A stretch of 34,788 nt of DNA from Planococcus sp. A6 (GTDB taxonomy: Bacteria > Bacillota > Bacilli > Bacillales_A > Planococcaceae). Location of the stretch: assembly GCF_028823615.1 (NCBI RefSeq), contig NZ_JAPEHT010000023.1, positions 1-34,788 of the forward strand, given 5' to 3'. Positions within the stretch are counted from its first letter, which is position 1, and each line of letters opens with the position of its first letter. This document shows positions 1 through 8,030 of the stretch, one piece after another. The position numbers and the translations under genes were made by a program. Under the pieces are notes generated by a model, which was not told where the DNA came from, did not search any database, and was given only the letters and a program-made list of their open reading frames with translations.

Positions 1-55
1 TCTCCAAATACTTAGATAGCTCATTAATTTTTGAATGCCAAAATGATGGTTCCAT
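1..55 (-). CDS. possible N-terminus of a truncated gene at window edge
   Basis: An ATG at 55-53 on the minus strand opens a frame that stays open to the window edge (18 codons, beginning MEPSFWHSKINEL). An A/G-rich stretch (AAAAGG) lies upstream, but about 14 nt away, which is long for a ribosome binding site. The product cannot be recognised from so few residues. The frame may be chance; the next sequence outside the window would decide. Confidence 0.25.
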   Translation of the reverse strand, partial: MEPSFWHSKINELSKYLE

Positions 56-96
56 TATAATTTATAACCTTTTAATAGGCTTCTTCAACACTGTGA

Positions 97-126
97 TAAA
101 AGGTCGCTTTCGAAGCGACCTTTTTT
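97..126. terminator. rho-independent terminator hairpin
   Basis: A perfect 8-bp GC-rich stem (GGTCGCTT 102-109, loop TCG, AAGCGACC 113-120) is extended by A/T pairs and followed on the plus strand by a run of six T (121-126), with A's on the other flank. It probably ends a plus-strand gene that finishes before or near the window start, and insulates the VWA gene downstream. It could work in both directions. Confidence 0.75.
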
Positions 127-177
127 CTATGGGGAAATCGTATCCTTGGGGTAGCAAGTAAACCGAAGGAGGAAACG

Positions 178-828
178 ATGATGAAAAACGAAACGACAGA
201 ATTGGTGTTTATTCTCGACAAGAGTGGTTCGATGGCGGGGCTCGAGAAAGATACGATCGGCGGCTTTAATGCCTTGATCGACAAGCAGAGAAAGCTCCCG
301 GGTCAGGTCCGCGTGACAACGGTGCTGTTCAATCACGAATACGAGCTGCTTCACGACCGGATTTCGCTCGAAGGCATTTCGCCGATGACCGATAGCGATT
401 ATGAAGTGGGCGGCATGACCGCTTTGCTCGATGTGGTCGGCTCGACAATCCAGAAAATCAGCAACGCGCAAAAAGGGACATTGAAAAAGCACCAGGCCGA
501 TCGGGTGATGTTTGTCATCACGACGGATGGTCTGGAAAACTCGAGCTGTGAATACACGTATAAGAAAATCCATGAAATAATTGCCTCGAAGAAGACGAAC
601 GGCTGGGAATTCATATTCCTCGGTGCGAATATCGATGCGGTCGCGACGGCGAAAAAGTTCGGTGTGGATGAGGATTTTGCAGTCGATTACGACGCGGATG
701 CAGAGGGGACAGAGTTGAATTATCAAGTGTTGAGCGAAGCGGTGAGTTCGTTCCGAACCGGGAAGAAGATTGATCGGGAATGGAAAAAGGAAATTGAGCG
801 GGATTATGAAGCACGTGGGAAGAAATAA
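178..828 (+). CDS. VWA-domain protein
   Basis: A 216-residue soluble protein consisting essentially of one von Willebrand factor A domain. The metal-ion-dependent adhesion site is visible: D14-K-S16-G-S18 in FILDKSGSMAG, a Thr in GGMTALLD (T81) and the Asp of TTDG (D117). There is no signal peptide or membrane segment, so it is likely cytoplasmic. AAGGAGG at 166-172 precedes two adjacent ATG codons (178 and 181); the second has the better spacing (8 nt), so the protein may start one residue later. Stand-alone bacterial VWA proteins often act as metal-dependent scaffolds in chaperone or stress complexes, but no MoxR-type ATPase partner is present here, so the role is open. A terminator lies just upstream and the next gene is 183 bp away with its own promoter, so it is probably monocistronic. 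Confidence 0.85.
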   Translation: MMKNETTELVFILDKSGSMAGLEKDTIGGFNALIDKQRKLPGQVRVTTVLFNHEYELLHDRISLEGISPMTDSDYEVGGMTALLDVVGSTIQKISNAQKGTLKKHQADRVMFVITTDGLENSSCEYTYKKIHEIIASKKTNGWEFIFLGANIDAVATAKKFGVDEDFAVDYDADAEGTELNYQVLSEAVSSFRTGKKIDREWKKEIERDYEARGKK

Positions 829-977
829 ATAGTTCTTCTTTCTAAATTAAATGTTGAAGAAAGTCAGTTTTTTATTGGGTAGAGTTTAATGTTTAATATG
901 GTAATTATAAAAAATAAAAATTTTAGGTAAATAGAATGTTTAATTTGGTAATTTAATAGTTATTAATACTCTTCGAA

Positions 978-986
978 TGTTATAAT
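978..986 (+). promoter_or_regulatory. extended -10 promoter of the 1012 gene
   Basis: TG-T-TATAAT is a perfect extended -10 element (TG at 978-979, TATAAT at 981-986). No good -35 hexamer lies 16-18 bp upstream, which is tolerated for extended -10 promoters. Transcription would start near 992, giving a 20-nt leader with AGGAGGGG just before the ATG at 1012. Confidence 0.5.
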
Positions 987-1011
987 TATACTTATCAAAA
1001 GGAGGGGCATC

Positions 1012-1860
1012 ATGATAAACATAGGGTTTACATTATTTTTGATAGGCATGTTGAGTGCTTTTGTATTTTTCGTGCTGACGTTTATTACATTAATTAATAA
1101 GAAGGGAAATTTGAAGAAACGATTATTAGGTGCAGGTATATCACTGGCAAGTATAGTTGTAGGACTGATTATAGTCATCGTAACTCCGTATCCCTCACCT
1201 TCAGAAAGCTCTGAAGCCACTGAAGCGGAAGCTGCAGATTCACCGGTAGAAGAGACAGTTGAATCAAGTTCAGCAGAAGAAGTGGTAGAGGAAACTGAAG
1301 TGGTTGAAGAGGTTCCTGTGGAAGATACTCCTCAAGTCAAAATGGTTAATCAACTAACTCAATTGATGGATGAAGGTCTAGCGTTTGATGCAGGGTCTTA
1401 TATACAAGGAGACATTCCAAAAGGAGAATATGCATTCATACCTTTCAGTGGCAGTGGACAATATTATTCTGAAGAAGATCAAGCCGGTAACATAGTAGAT
1501 AATGAAAACTTTGATAGCTTTGGATATGTATTTGTTCAAGAAGTAGGTAATATTAAGACTGATGGCGTTTTAGTGAATGTAAGTATGTTGGAAAGTCTAG
1601 GGGTTACTGGTGCCAAGGAATTGTATGAAATTGTTAATGAGCAATCAGATTATTTGGCTGCTGGATATTATAAAGTAGGAACTGACATTGAGCCTGGGAA
1701 GTACGTGATTGAAAGTTACGGCGATGCTTATGTAGCATTGATGACAGGTCCAGTTGGAAGTAGTGACATAGTAGATAATGAAAATTTTAACGGCAAATAT
1801 AGTGTTAATGCTCAAACAGGTCAATACCTTACAATATCTAGAGGAATGATTGTAGAGTAA
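1012..1860 (+). CDS. membrane-anchored protein with acidic linker and duplicated C-terminal domain
   Basis: A 282-residue protein, not recognised by name. Two membrane helices (about 5-28 and 40-57) form an N-terminal hairpin. A Glu/Ser/Val-rich, strongly acidic, probably disordered linker follows (about 62-106). The C-terminal part holds two copies of a roughly 65-residue beta-type unit (about 123-190 and 215-282). Each contains a D-I-x-x-G-x-Y motif (GDIPKGEYAF; TDIEPGKYVI) and an identical IVDNENF. The predicted arrangement is a surface- or membrane-tethered sensor or binding protein; the ligand is unknown. Start choice: AGGAGGGG ends 4-5 nt before the ATG, behind an extended -10 promoter. 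Local base composition is more A/T-rich than the neighbours, which may indicate horizontal acquisition. A bidirectional terminator follows at 1968-2012. Confidence 0.8.
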   Translation: MINIGFTLFLIGMLSAFVFFVLTFITLINKKGNLKKRLLGAGISLASIVVGLIIVIVTPYPSPSESSEATEAEAADSPVEETVESSSAEEVVEETEVVEEVPVEDTPQVKMVNQLTQLMDEGLAFDAGSYIQGDIPKGEYAFIPFSGSGQYYSEEDQAGNIVDNENFDSFGYVFVQEVGNIKTDGVLVNVSMLESLGVTGAKELYEIVNEQSDYLAAGYYKVGTDIEPGKYVIESYGDAYVALMTGPVGSSDIVDNENFNGKYSVNAQTGQYLTISRGMIVE

Positions 1861-1967
1861 TTTTCTTATAAGTTTAAGGAGATTTATGAATTTCTGAAAT
1901 AAAGACAAGATACGTGGTATATCCAAATTGAGATGATAATTACTTTAACATTTGATACACACAAAGA

Positions 1968-2012
1968 AATAGCCGAATGAGAGAGATTTAAGACCTCTTT
2001 CATTCGGCTATT
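1968..2012. terminator. bidirectional terminator between convergent genes
   Basis: An 18-bp stem with one G/T position (AATAGCCGAATG at 1968-1979 pairs with CATTCGGCTATT at 2001-2012). It is flanked by A-rich sequence on the left and TAATTTTTATT on the right. It lies between the 3' ends of the 1012-1860 gene (+) and the CstA-family gene (-). Confidence 0.85.
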
Positions 2013-2038
2013 AATTTTTATTAAGAGAAATTAAGTTT

Positions 2039-3475
2039 TTAAACGGCCTCAACTTCCGAATCTACCTGCTTCGCAGCGCGGTACTTCATGATTTGCGCGA
2101 TATACCAGAGAGCCACAACCAAAGTGATGACCGAGCCGATCATGGCGGCGATGTGGTATTCCATGTTCAAGCCTTCCGGTGCATAGAAGATGTACATGGA
2201 GACGACGCCTGTCATGAACATGGCCGGCACGCCGCTGATCCAGTGCATTTTGTAGTTCTTGAGCAAATACATCGTCGCTGTCCACAGCATGAAGGTCGCG
2301 ACGACTTGGTTGGTCCAGCCAACGTAGCGCCACAAGAAGGTGTAGTCGATCGTCGCCATGTAGAACGTCGGGATGGCGAGTGGGACGGTGATCAACAGGA
2401 TACGCAAGGTGCCGTCAGTTTTGGTGAACTTCGACAATAAATCAGCCAAGATCATGCGCGATGAGCGAAGTGCGGTATCGCCCGTTGTGATCGGCAAGAT
2501 GATGACTCCGAAGATCGCGAGGATGCCACCCAAAGTGCCAAGAAGCGAGATCGAGATGTCATTGACGACGCCAGACGGTCCGCCTGCTGCGAGTGCTGCG
2601 CCGAGTCCTTCTGTGCCGTTGAAGAAAGTCATGCCAGCTGCCGCCCAGATCAAGGCGATGATGCCTTCAATAATCATGGCGCCGTAGAAGATTTTGCGGC
2701 CGTCGGTTTCCTTTTTCATGGTGCGGGCAATGATCGGGCTTTGCGTGCTATGGAAGCCGGAGATCGCGCCGCAAGAGACGGTGACCATAAGGAGCGGCCA
2801 GATCGGCAATTCACCTGGATGCAAATTGCTGAACGTTAGGTTCGGCATCGGTTTGCCAGAGAACACGAGTGCTACGGCCACCGCGATGGCCATGAACAAC
2901 AAGATGCCGCCGAGTAGCGGGTAGATGCGGCCGATGATGCGGTTGATCGGCAAGATTGTCGCGAGAACGAAGTAAGCAAAAATAAGTGCAAGCGCCCAGA
3001 TAAACGAGATCGGCGTGATTTGGGCGATCAATTGAGCGGGGCCAGCCGTGAAGGCAGCGGCGACGAGCAGCATCAACACGAGCGACAAGCCGTTGATGAA
3101 GACTTTCGCGTTCTTTCCGAGGTAGCGCCCGACAAGCGTCGGGAATTGCGCTCCGCCGTGGCGCATGGACATCATGCCGGAAAAGTAATCATGGACGCCG
3201 CCAGCGAAGATGCAGCCAACGACGATCCAGATGAAAGCGACGGGGCCGTACAATGCGCCAGCTACAGCGCCGTAGATCGGGCCAAGGCCTGCGATGTTCA
3301 AGAGTTGAATCAAATTGCCTTTCCACCAGCTCATCGGCACATAGTCGATGTTATCGGCCTGCGCATAAGCTGGGGTTGGAGTTTGGTCGTCGACGCCGAA
3401 TACCTTTTCGATGAATTTCGAATAAAACATGTATCCCAATATTAAGAGTGCAAGTGCTGCGAAAAATGTAATCAT
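2039..3475 (-). CDS. cstA: CstA-family (carbon starvation) peptide/pyruvate transporter
   Basis: A 478-residue polytopic membrane protein of the carbon starvation CstA family. Family members import peptides or pyruvate when preferred carbon is scarce. Family signatures include PMSWWKGN, LNIAGLGPI, GGVHDYFSGMMS, the RHGGAQFPTLVGRYLG stretch, and CGAISGFHSTQSP in the middle of the protein. It is shorter than E. coli CstA (about 700 residues) and matches the compact Gram-positive form. An upstream in-frame ATG at 3526 is less likely to be the start: the ATG at 3475 begins MITFFAALAL, directly enters the first helix, and has AGGAGG (3485-3490) nine bases upstream. A cre-like CcpA box lies 144 bp upstream, which suggests catabolite repression. 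Confidence 0.9.
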   Translation of the reverse strand: MITFFAALALLILGYMFYSKFIEKVFGVDDQTPTPAYAQADNIDYVPMSWWKGNLIQLLNIAGLGPIYGAVAGALYGPVAFIWIVVGCIFAGGVHDYFSGMMSMRHGGAQFPTLVGRYLGKNAKVFINGLSLVLMLLVAAAFTAGPAQLIAQITPISFIWALALIFAYFVLATILPINRIIGRIYPLLGGILLFMAIAVAVALVFSGKPMPNLTFSNLHPGELPIWPLLMVTVSCGAISGFHSTQSPIIARTMKKETDGRKIFYGAMIIEGIIALIWAAAGMTFFNGTEGLGAALAAGGPSGVVNDISISLLGTLGGILAIFGVIILPITTGDTALRSSRMILADLLSKFTKTDGTLRILLITVPLAIPTFYMATIDYTFLWRYVGWTNQVVATFMLWTATMYLLKNYKMHWISGVPAMFMTGVVSMYIFYAPEGLNMEYHIAAMIGSVITLVVALWYIAQIMKYRAAKQVDSEVEAV

Positions 3476-3618
3476 ATGCGTCGTCCTCCTGGTGTCAGTG
3501 ATATATCGTATAACACATGATAGCATCTTTTTCAGAAAATAAAAGTTAATATTTCGAAAAAACTAATATTTCTATTTATTTATGGCAAAGCGATAGATAG
3601 TTGATAACAATAGGGGAT

Positions 3619-3633
3619 TTGGAAGCGAATCCA
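3619..3633. promoter_or_regulatory. candidate CcpA catabolite-responsive element (cre)
   Basis: TTGGAAGCGAATCCA fits the degenerate cre consensus WTGNAANCGNWNNCA at every fixed position, and its outer arms (TTGGA/TCCAA) are a perfect inverted repeat. It lies in the divergent intergenic region, 144 bp upstream of the cstA start and about 200 bp upstream of the oxidoreductase start. In B. subtilis cstA is a CcpA target (recalled knowledge), so control of cstA is the likely meaning. It has not been tested. Confidence 0.5.
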
Positions 3634-3762
3634 ATAGGTTTGGGGGACTAAAGATTTTTTGGATGCTTTCATATCAGAAAAAATATCTTGAATTTCATTA
3701 TCCTAAGATACAAGTAAATGGAGGGGAAGGGCTGGAACTTCCACGGAAATGAATTGTGTGGG

Positions 3763-3783
3763 AATTGTGTGTGACACAGGGAC
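3763..3783 (-). repeat. isolated, degenerate copy of the 21-bp dispersed repeat
   Basis: On the minus strand this matches the dispersed 21-mer (GTCCCTGTGC-N3-ACACAATT) except in the central positions. An additional AATTGTGT lies at 3752-3759. Unlike the other copies it is not paired at 65 bp. It overlaps the predicted -35 of the oxidoreductase gene. Confidence 0.55.
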
Positions 3784-3799
3784 ACGATTGCACTATGCT
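3771..3799 (+). promoter_or_regulatory. putative sigma-A promoter of the oxidoreductase gene
   Basis: GTGACA (3771-3776, 5 of 6 to TTGACA), a 17-bp spacer and TATGCT (3794-3799, 4 of 6). Transcription would begin near 3806, some 30 bp before the ATG at 3836. The -35 lies inside a copy of the dispersed repeat. Confidence 0.45.
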
Positions 3800-3835
3800 T
3801 GAAAGTAAGTACATAAAGAGAAGAGGAAACTAATC

Positions 3836-4774
3836 ATGAAATTCGGCATCATTGGCACGAATTGGATCACCGATCGATTTATCAAAGCAGCGAAGCAACA
3901 CCCAAGTTTCAGCATCGGCGCCGTGTATTCAAGGACGGAAGAGACCGGCCGCGCATTTGCGGAGAAATACGCGGTGGAGGCGGTCTATACGGACATGAAG
4001 AAAATGTTCGAAGAAGGCGATATTGATGCGGTCTATATCGCATCGCCGAATGCATTTCACGCTGAACAAAGCCTGCTCGCGATGCAACACGGCGTGCATG
4101 TGCTCTGTGAAAAGCCGGCCGTTGTGAGTCTGGACGAGATGGATGGAGTCATTGCGGCTTCAAAAGAAACCGGCATGACTTATATGGAAGCGATGAAGTC
4201 GACCGTGACGCCGACCTTCCTGCGGCTGAAAGAAGAGCTGCATAAAATCGGCCCGGTCCGCCGCTACGTATTCCATTACAACCAGTATTCATCCCGCTAC
4301 GACAAATACAAAGAAGGCATCGTCGAAAACGCGTTCAAGCCGGAACTCGGCAACGGCGCGAAAACGGATCTCGGCGTTTACGGCTTGGCGCCGCTCGTCC
4401 ATTTGGCAGGAGAGCCCCAGTCCGTATTACGCAACCGCTATCTGTTGTCGACCGGTGCGGAAGGGCAAGGCAGCATGATTCTCGATTACGGCGAATGCGA
4501 AGCGATTGTCATGTATTCGAAGATTTCGGATTCATATTTGCCAAGTGAAATCCAAGGCGAAAACGGCGTTATCGAAATCGACCGAATCAGCGACCCGAAA
4601 CATGTGCTGATTAAATACCGCGACGGCACGACCGAAGACATTTCCGTCCCGCACGAGTTCGATACGATGTATTACGAACTCGACGAATTTATCCGCTGCG
4701 TGCACAAAGGCCAAATAGAGTCCCCGATCAACACGCACGAGATCTCCCGGCAAGTGACGAAGCTTTTGCTTTAA
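3836..4774 (+). CDS. Gfo/Idh/MocA-family NAD(P)-dependent oxidoreductase
   Basis: A 312-residue cytosolic dehydrogenase. The N-terminal Rossmann fold begins FGIIGTNWIT, a G-x-x-G variant of the dinucleotide loop. It is followed by the family's DAVYIASPNAFHAEQS and the conserved E-K-P at 92-94 (LCEKPAV), whose lysine contacts cofactor and substrate. The C-terminal part (about 125-312) is the alpha/beta substrate-binding domain. The family oxidises sugars, inositols or related polyols; the substrate cannot be read from the sequence. AGAGGAAA precedes the ATG. It is monocistronic: divergent from cstA and convergent with the next gene. Confidence 0.88.
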   Translation: MKFGIIGTNWITDRFIKAAKQHPSFSIGAVYSRTEETGRAFAEKYAVEAVYTDMKKMFEEGDIDAVYIASPNAFHAEQSLLAMQHGVHVLCEKPAVVSLDEMDGVIAASKETGMTYMEAMKSTVTPTFLRLKEELHKIGPVRRYVFHYNQYSSRYDKYKEGIVENAFKPELGNGAKTDLGVYGLAPLVHLAGEPQSVLRNRYLLSTGAEGQGSMILDYGECEAIVMYSKISDSYLPSEIQGENGVIEIDRISDPKHVLIKYRDGTTEDISVPHEFDTMYYELDEFIRCVHKGQIESPINTHEISRQVTKLLL

Positions 4775-4853
4775 TGAAAAACAGTCAACGAAAAAAACCG
4801 TTTTATTTGTCTAGTTATTTGAGTTCGAGCATCACATAAAAGTATTGCTTCCA

Positions 4854-4900
4854 CATTTACTGCGTAAATGAATTAGCTCAGCTGACTCTTTCCTAATTCA
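4854..4900. other. weak stem-loops between convergent genes
   Basis: Two small inverted repeats lie back to back: CATTTAC/GTAAATG (4854-4870) and TGAATTAG/CTAATTCA (4869-4900, reaching the stop codon of the minus-strand gene). Neither has a clear U-tract, so terminator function for the convergent pair is doubtful. Confidence 0.3.
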
Positions 4901-5684
4901 TTACCAACTGTACTTCTACACCGAAATGGTCCGACACTAGCGGCTTGTGCTCGCCGTTGAAGATGACTTTCGACGATTTGACGGTGACGGGTTCGGTGGA
5001 GAGGATCAAGTCGATGCGCAGGTCTTGCTTGTTATCGCTCCAGCCGGCGATTTTGCCTTTGACGGTGATGCCGGCGTCTTTTTCCTCAGCCAATGTGTAC
5101 GTGTCGTGCAGCCCATTTTCCAATAAGTAAGCATAGCCTTGCTGTTCGAGCGAAGCGTCGTTATTGAAGTCGCCCATCAGGAAGGCAGGGGACTCCGTGT
5201 TCATTTGCTCAAGCAGCTGGTCGGCCTGGAATTTGAACGGCTCTACGGTGTCGTGCCACCAGCCGGTGTGGCAGGAATAGAACGTGAAGGGCTGGTCTTC
5301 GTAATGGATGGTTGCGCCGACAATCTTCCGCGTTTTTGGGGAATGCTTGTCGATGCTTTGGCTGACGAAGAAGCTATGCTCCTCGGCGACTGGGTGGCGC
5401 GTTAAGATCACTAGCCCTTCTTCGTAGCGCCCGTACACGAGATGAGAGAAGTCCCACACCATCGTATAGCCCGTCACGCCGAGTTGCTCCATTTCCTGAA
5501 GCAGGACCCATGCGTAATTGTCGTGCTTGACGACATGTGCTGGTTCATTATCAATCGACTGGTTGACTTCCTGCAAGGCGATGACGTCGTATTCTTTTTC
5601 AGCGATAGCTTGTGCCAAATGGCGGATTTTGTCCAGTTGATTTTCTTCGTGCCATGCGTGGCAATTCAAGGTCAGTAGTTTCAT
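4893..5684 (-). CDS. endonuclease/exonuclease/phosphatase-fold hydrolase
   Basis: A 263-residue protein of the EEP (DNase I / sphingomyelinase-like) superfamily. All metal and catalytic motifs are visible in order: LTLNCHAW (Asn 7), IALQEVN (Glu 39), GLVILTR, SCHTGWW, MGDFNND and the C-terminal SDHFGV. The enzyme would cleave a phosphodiester using Mg2+; whether it acts on nucleic acid, a phospholipid headgroup or another ester cannot be told. No signal peptide is evident, so it is probably cytosolic. GGAGG lies nine bases before the ATG. It sits downstream of ptsG in the same direction but behind a strong terminator, so it is probably expressed separately. Confidence 0.88.
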   Translation of the reverse strand: MKLLTLNCHAWHEENQLDKIRHLAQAIAEKEYDVIALQEVNQSIDNEPAHVVKHDNYAWVLLQEMEQLGVTGYTMVWDFSHLVYGRYEEGLVILTRHPVAEEHSFFVSQSIDKHSPKTRKIVGATIHYEDQPFTFYSCHTGWWHDTVEPFKFQADQLLEQMNTESPAFLMGDFNNDASLEQQGYAYLLENGLHDTYTLAEEKDAGITVKGKIAGWSDNKQDLRIDLILSTEPVTVKSSKVIFNGEHKPLVSDHFGVEVQLVMN

Positions 5685-5719
5685 CGGTTCATTCCTCCAA
5701 GGTATGGCGATTTTAAAGA

Positions 5720-5761
5720 AAACCCGGCCCGATGCGAAGAGATTCGCACGGATCCGGGTTT
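5720..5761 (-). terminator. terminator of ptsG
   Basis: A long two-part stem, AAACCCGG/CCGGGTTT outside and TGCGAA/TTCGCA inside with a GAGA loop. On the minus strand it is followed by TTTTCTTT. It lies 22 bp downstream of the ptsG stop and ends the glcT-ptsG unit. Confidence 0.88.
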
Positions 5762-5783
5762 GAAGCTGGCAAGGAAGATTCTG

Positions 5784-7844
5784 TTAGACTTCTTCAGTTC
5801 CAGCTGTGATTTCAATCAAGTCTTTCGTATTCGCGGCTACTCGGCCGGATGTTTTGATGTTCACTTGCTGTCCTTCTTGGAGGCTCGTGAAGACAACAGG
5901 CGTGATGATGGACGGGGCATTTTTGCCGATATAGTCGAGGTCCATTTCCATCAATAATTGCCCTTGTTCGACGAGGTCGCCTTGCTCAACATGGGCAGTG
6001 AAACCTTCGCCTTTCAGATGAACAGTATCGATGCCGATGTGGATCAGCATTTCAGTGCCGTCATCCGCTTTCAAACCAATGGCGTGTTTCGTCGGGAACA
6101 AGGTGACGACTTCACCGTTCACTGGCGAGAATACTTTGCCTTCAGACGGTTTAATCGCAAAGCCGTCGCCGACCATTCTGCCGGAAAAGACTTGGTCCGG
6201 TACATCGGTGATTGGCAGGATGTCGCCTGTGATCGGGATGCCAAAATCAACGGTGCCGAGGCGTACCGGTGCATCTCCAGCGTCTTTTGCCTGGTCCATG
6301 ATTTTCGATACATCTTGTTTCGTGCGCGGCGTTTTGCCGTTGATGATGTCCTGCATTTGCCCACGCAGATTATCGGAAACAGGACCGAAAATCGCTTGGA
6401 TGTTATTGCCGACTTCCATGACACCGGAAGCCCCGAGCTTTTTCAATTTATTCTTGTCGACTGCGCTCTTGTCTTCAACACTGACGCGCAGGCGGGTGAT
6501 GCAGGCATCGAGATGGGTGATGTTTTGCTGTCCGCCCATCGCTTGCAGGATTTCGTAAGGCAATTCACCAGTAACGGCTGAATCGCCTTCTTCGCTTTCT
6601 TCTTCGTCTTCACGTCCTGGCGTCATCAAATTGAATTTAGTGATGGCGAAGCGGAAGCCGAAATAGTAAATGACTGCGAAGAACAATCCGACGACGATAA
6701 CCCAGAACCATTCCGTTCTGCCCGGCATGACGCCGAACAATAGGAAGTCGATGAGGCCGCCGGAGAAAGTCATGCCGATTTTAACATCAAGAATGTGCAT
6801 GATCATAAAGGACAATCCAGCGAATACTGCGTGGATCCCGAACAATACTGGTGCTACGAAAAGGAATGCGAATTCAAGCGGTTCAGTGATCCCTGTCAAA
6901 AATGAAGTGAGGGCAGCTGATGCCATGATGCCACCGACGACTTTCTTACGTTCAGGGCGTGCACAGTGGTAGATCGCAAGTGCCGCAGCTGGAAGGCCGA
7001 ACATCATAAACGGATACTTCCCTGTCATGAATGTGCCGGCTGTGAAGTCGACTCCGTCGCGCAGTTGCTCAATAAAGATGCGCTGGTCACCGCGGATGAT
7101 TTCGCCAGCCGCATTTGTATACGTGCCGAACTCAAACCAGAACGGTGAATAGAAAATGTGGTGAAGACCGAATGGAATCAATGAGCGTTCCACTAGGCCG
7201 AAAACGAACGCCGCAAGTGTGCGGTTTGTGTCTAGGATGAAATAAGAGAGCGTGTTTAGGCCGTTCTGTGCAAAAGGCCAGACCAAGTACATTGCGACAC
7301 CGAGAAACAATGCCGAGAATGCAGTAATAATTGGAACAAAACGCTTTCCGGCGAAGAACCCAAGAAATTGCGGCAAGTTGATATTGTAGAATTTATTGTA
7401 CATCGCTGCGGCCAATATCCCGACGATGATCCCGCCGAAGACGCCGGTCTGTAAGGTCGGAATCCCTAGGACCATGGCATATGCAGGGTCTGAAGTGGCC
7501 ATTTCGGGTGTGATGCCGCCGACTGCTTTCATCGTGACGTTCATGATCAAATAGCCGATGATTGCGGCAAGACCTGCAACGCCGTCACCGCCGGCTAAGC
7601 CGATCGCGACACCGACCGCAAAGAGCAGTGGTAAGTTGTCAAAGACGACACCGCCGGCTTCCGCCATGATGAAGAGCAATGACTGGACCCATGGGGTGCC
7701 GAAAAATGGTACCGCTTCCACAAATGTGTCTTGTGAAAAGCTTGTGCCGAAAGCCAGCAAAATTCCTGCTGCGGGCAATAGTGCGACGGGCAGCATCAAT
7801 GCCTTCCCGACTTTTTGCAATGTACCGAATACATTAGTAGACAT
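5784..7844 (-). CDS. ptsG: PTS glucose transporter subunit IICBA
   Basis: A 686-residue phosphotransferase permease with fused domains in the order IIC-IIB-IIA. It takes up and phosphorylates glucose (possibly other glucosides) at the membrane. The IIC domain (about 1-405) has many helices and the GITEPLEF motif (318-325). An acidic linker (410-425) leads to IIB (about 428-505) with the phosphorylated cysteine at C448 in [11 protein letters not shown] (about 530-686) carries the phospho-histidine H602 in LIHIGIDTV and the supporting H587. The length equals that of B. subtilis PtsG-type proteins. AAGGAGG with good spacing fixes the start. It lies just downstream of glcT behind a RAT/terminator leader, so expression should follow glucose through GlcT antitermination. 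Confidence 0.95.
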   Translation of the reverse strand: MSTNVFGTLQKVGKALMLPVALLPAAGILLAFGTSFSQDTFVEAVPFFGTPWVQSLLFIMAEAGGVVFDNLPLLFAVGVAIGLAGGDGVAGLAAIIGYLIMNVTMKAVGGITPEMATSDPAYAMVLGIPTLQTGVFGGIIVGILAAAMYNKFYNINLPQFLGFFAGKRFVPIITAFSALFLGVAMYLVWPFAQNGLNTLSYFILDTNRTLAAFVFGLVERSLIPFGLHHIFYSPFWFEFGTYTNAAGEIIRGDQRIFIEQLRDGVDFTAGTFMTGKYPFMMFGLPAAALAIYHCARPERKKVVGGIMASAALTSFLTGITEPLEFAFLFVAPVLFGIHAVFAGLSFMIMHILDVKIGMTFSGGLIDFLLFGVMPGRTEWFWVIVVGLFFAVIYYFGFRFAITKFNLMTPGREDEEESEEGDSAVTGELPYEILQAMGGQQNITHLDACITRLRVSVEDKSAVDKNKLKKLGASGVMEVGNNIQAIFGPVSDNLRGQMQDIINGKTPRTKQDVSKIMDQAKDAGDAPVRLGTVDFGIPITGDILPITDVPDQVFSGRMVGDGFAIKPSEGKVFSPVNGEVVTLFPTKHAIGLKADDGTEMLIHIGIDTVHLKGEGFTAHVEQGDLVEQGQLLMEMDLDYIGKNAPSIITPVVFTSLQEGQQVNIKTSGRVAANTKDLIEITAGTEEV

Positions 7845-7921
7845 AAAATTTCCTCCTTTATTGGTAAAAATGAATGCGGATCAAACAGGATGGAACGTAT
7901 GTTGCAGAAGCTAAAGCATAC

Positions 7922-8006
7922 AAAAAAGGCATGAGCGGAAAAGGCATCGGTAAAAAAGGGGAGAAGTCCCCTGGATTAACCGTTGTACCTTTTCATACTC
8001 ATGCCT
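7922..8006 (-). terminator. GlcT-controlled leader terminator of ptsG
   Basis: On the minus strand an AGGCATGAG arm (8006-7998) pairs with CTCATGCCT (7935-7927), followed by a run of T (complement of 7922-7926). The long loop contains a secondary GGGGA/TCCCC hairpin. The upstream arm also belongs to the RAT site, so antiterminator and terminator are mutually exclusive. Confidence 0.85.
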
Positions 8007-8024
8007 GATCGAATCAGTAACACG
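7996..8024 (-). promoter_or_regulatory. RAT ribonucleic antiterminator target for GlcT
   Basis: The minus strand reads GTTACTGATTCGATCAGGCA followed by TGAG, closely resembling the ptsG RAT of B. subtilis (recalled). It starts a few bases after the glcT stop and overlaps the first arm of the terminator. Binding by GlcT would stabilise this structure and allow ptsG transcription when glucose keeps GlcT unphosphorylated by IIB. Confidence 0.85.
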
Positions 8025-8030
8025 TATGAA

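Noticed and set aside
3-158. Plus-strand frame running from the window start through the terminator
   Set aside because: It reads through a strong terminator hairpin and looks like A/T-rich non-coding sequence.
3476-3526. Upstream start of the CstA-family gene at 3526
   Set aside because: The additional residues (MLSCVIRYITDTRRTTH) are polar and would cover the AGGAGG that serves the ATG at 3475.
5958-6581. Plus-strand open frames antisense to ptsG
   Set aside because: They are shadows of a well-conserved gene; composition and lack of ribosome binding sites argue against coding.
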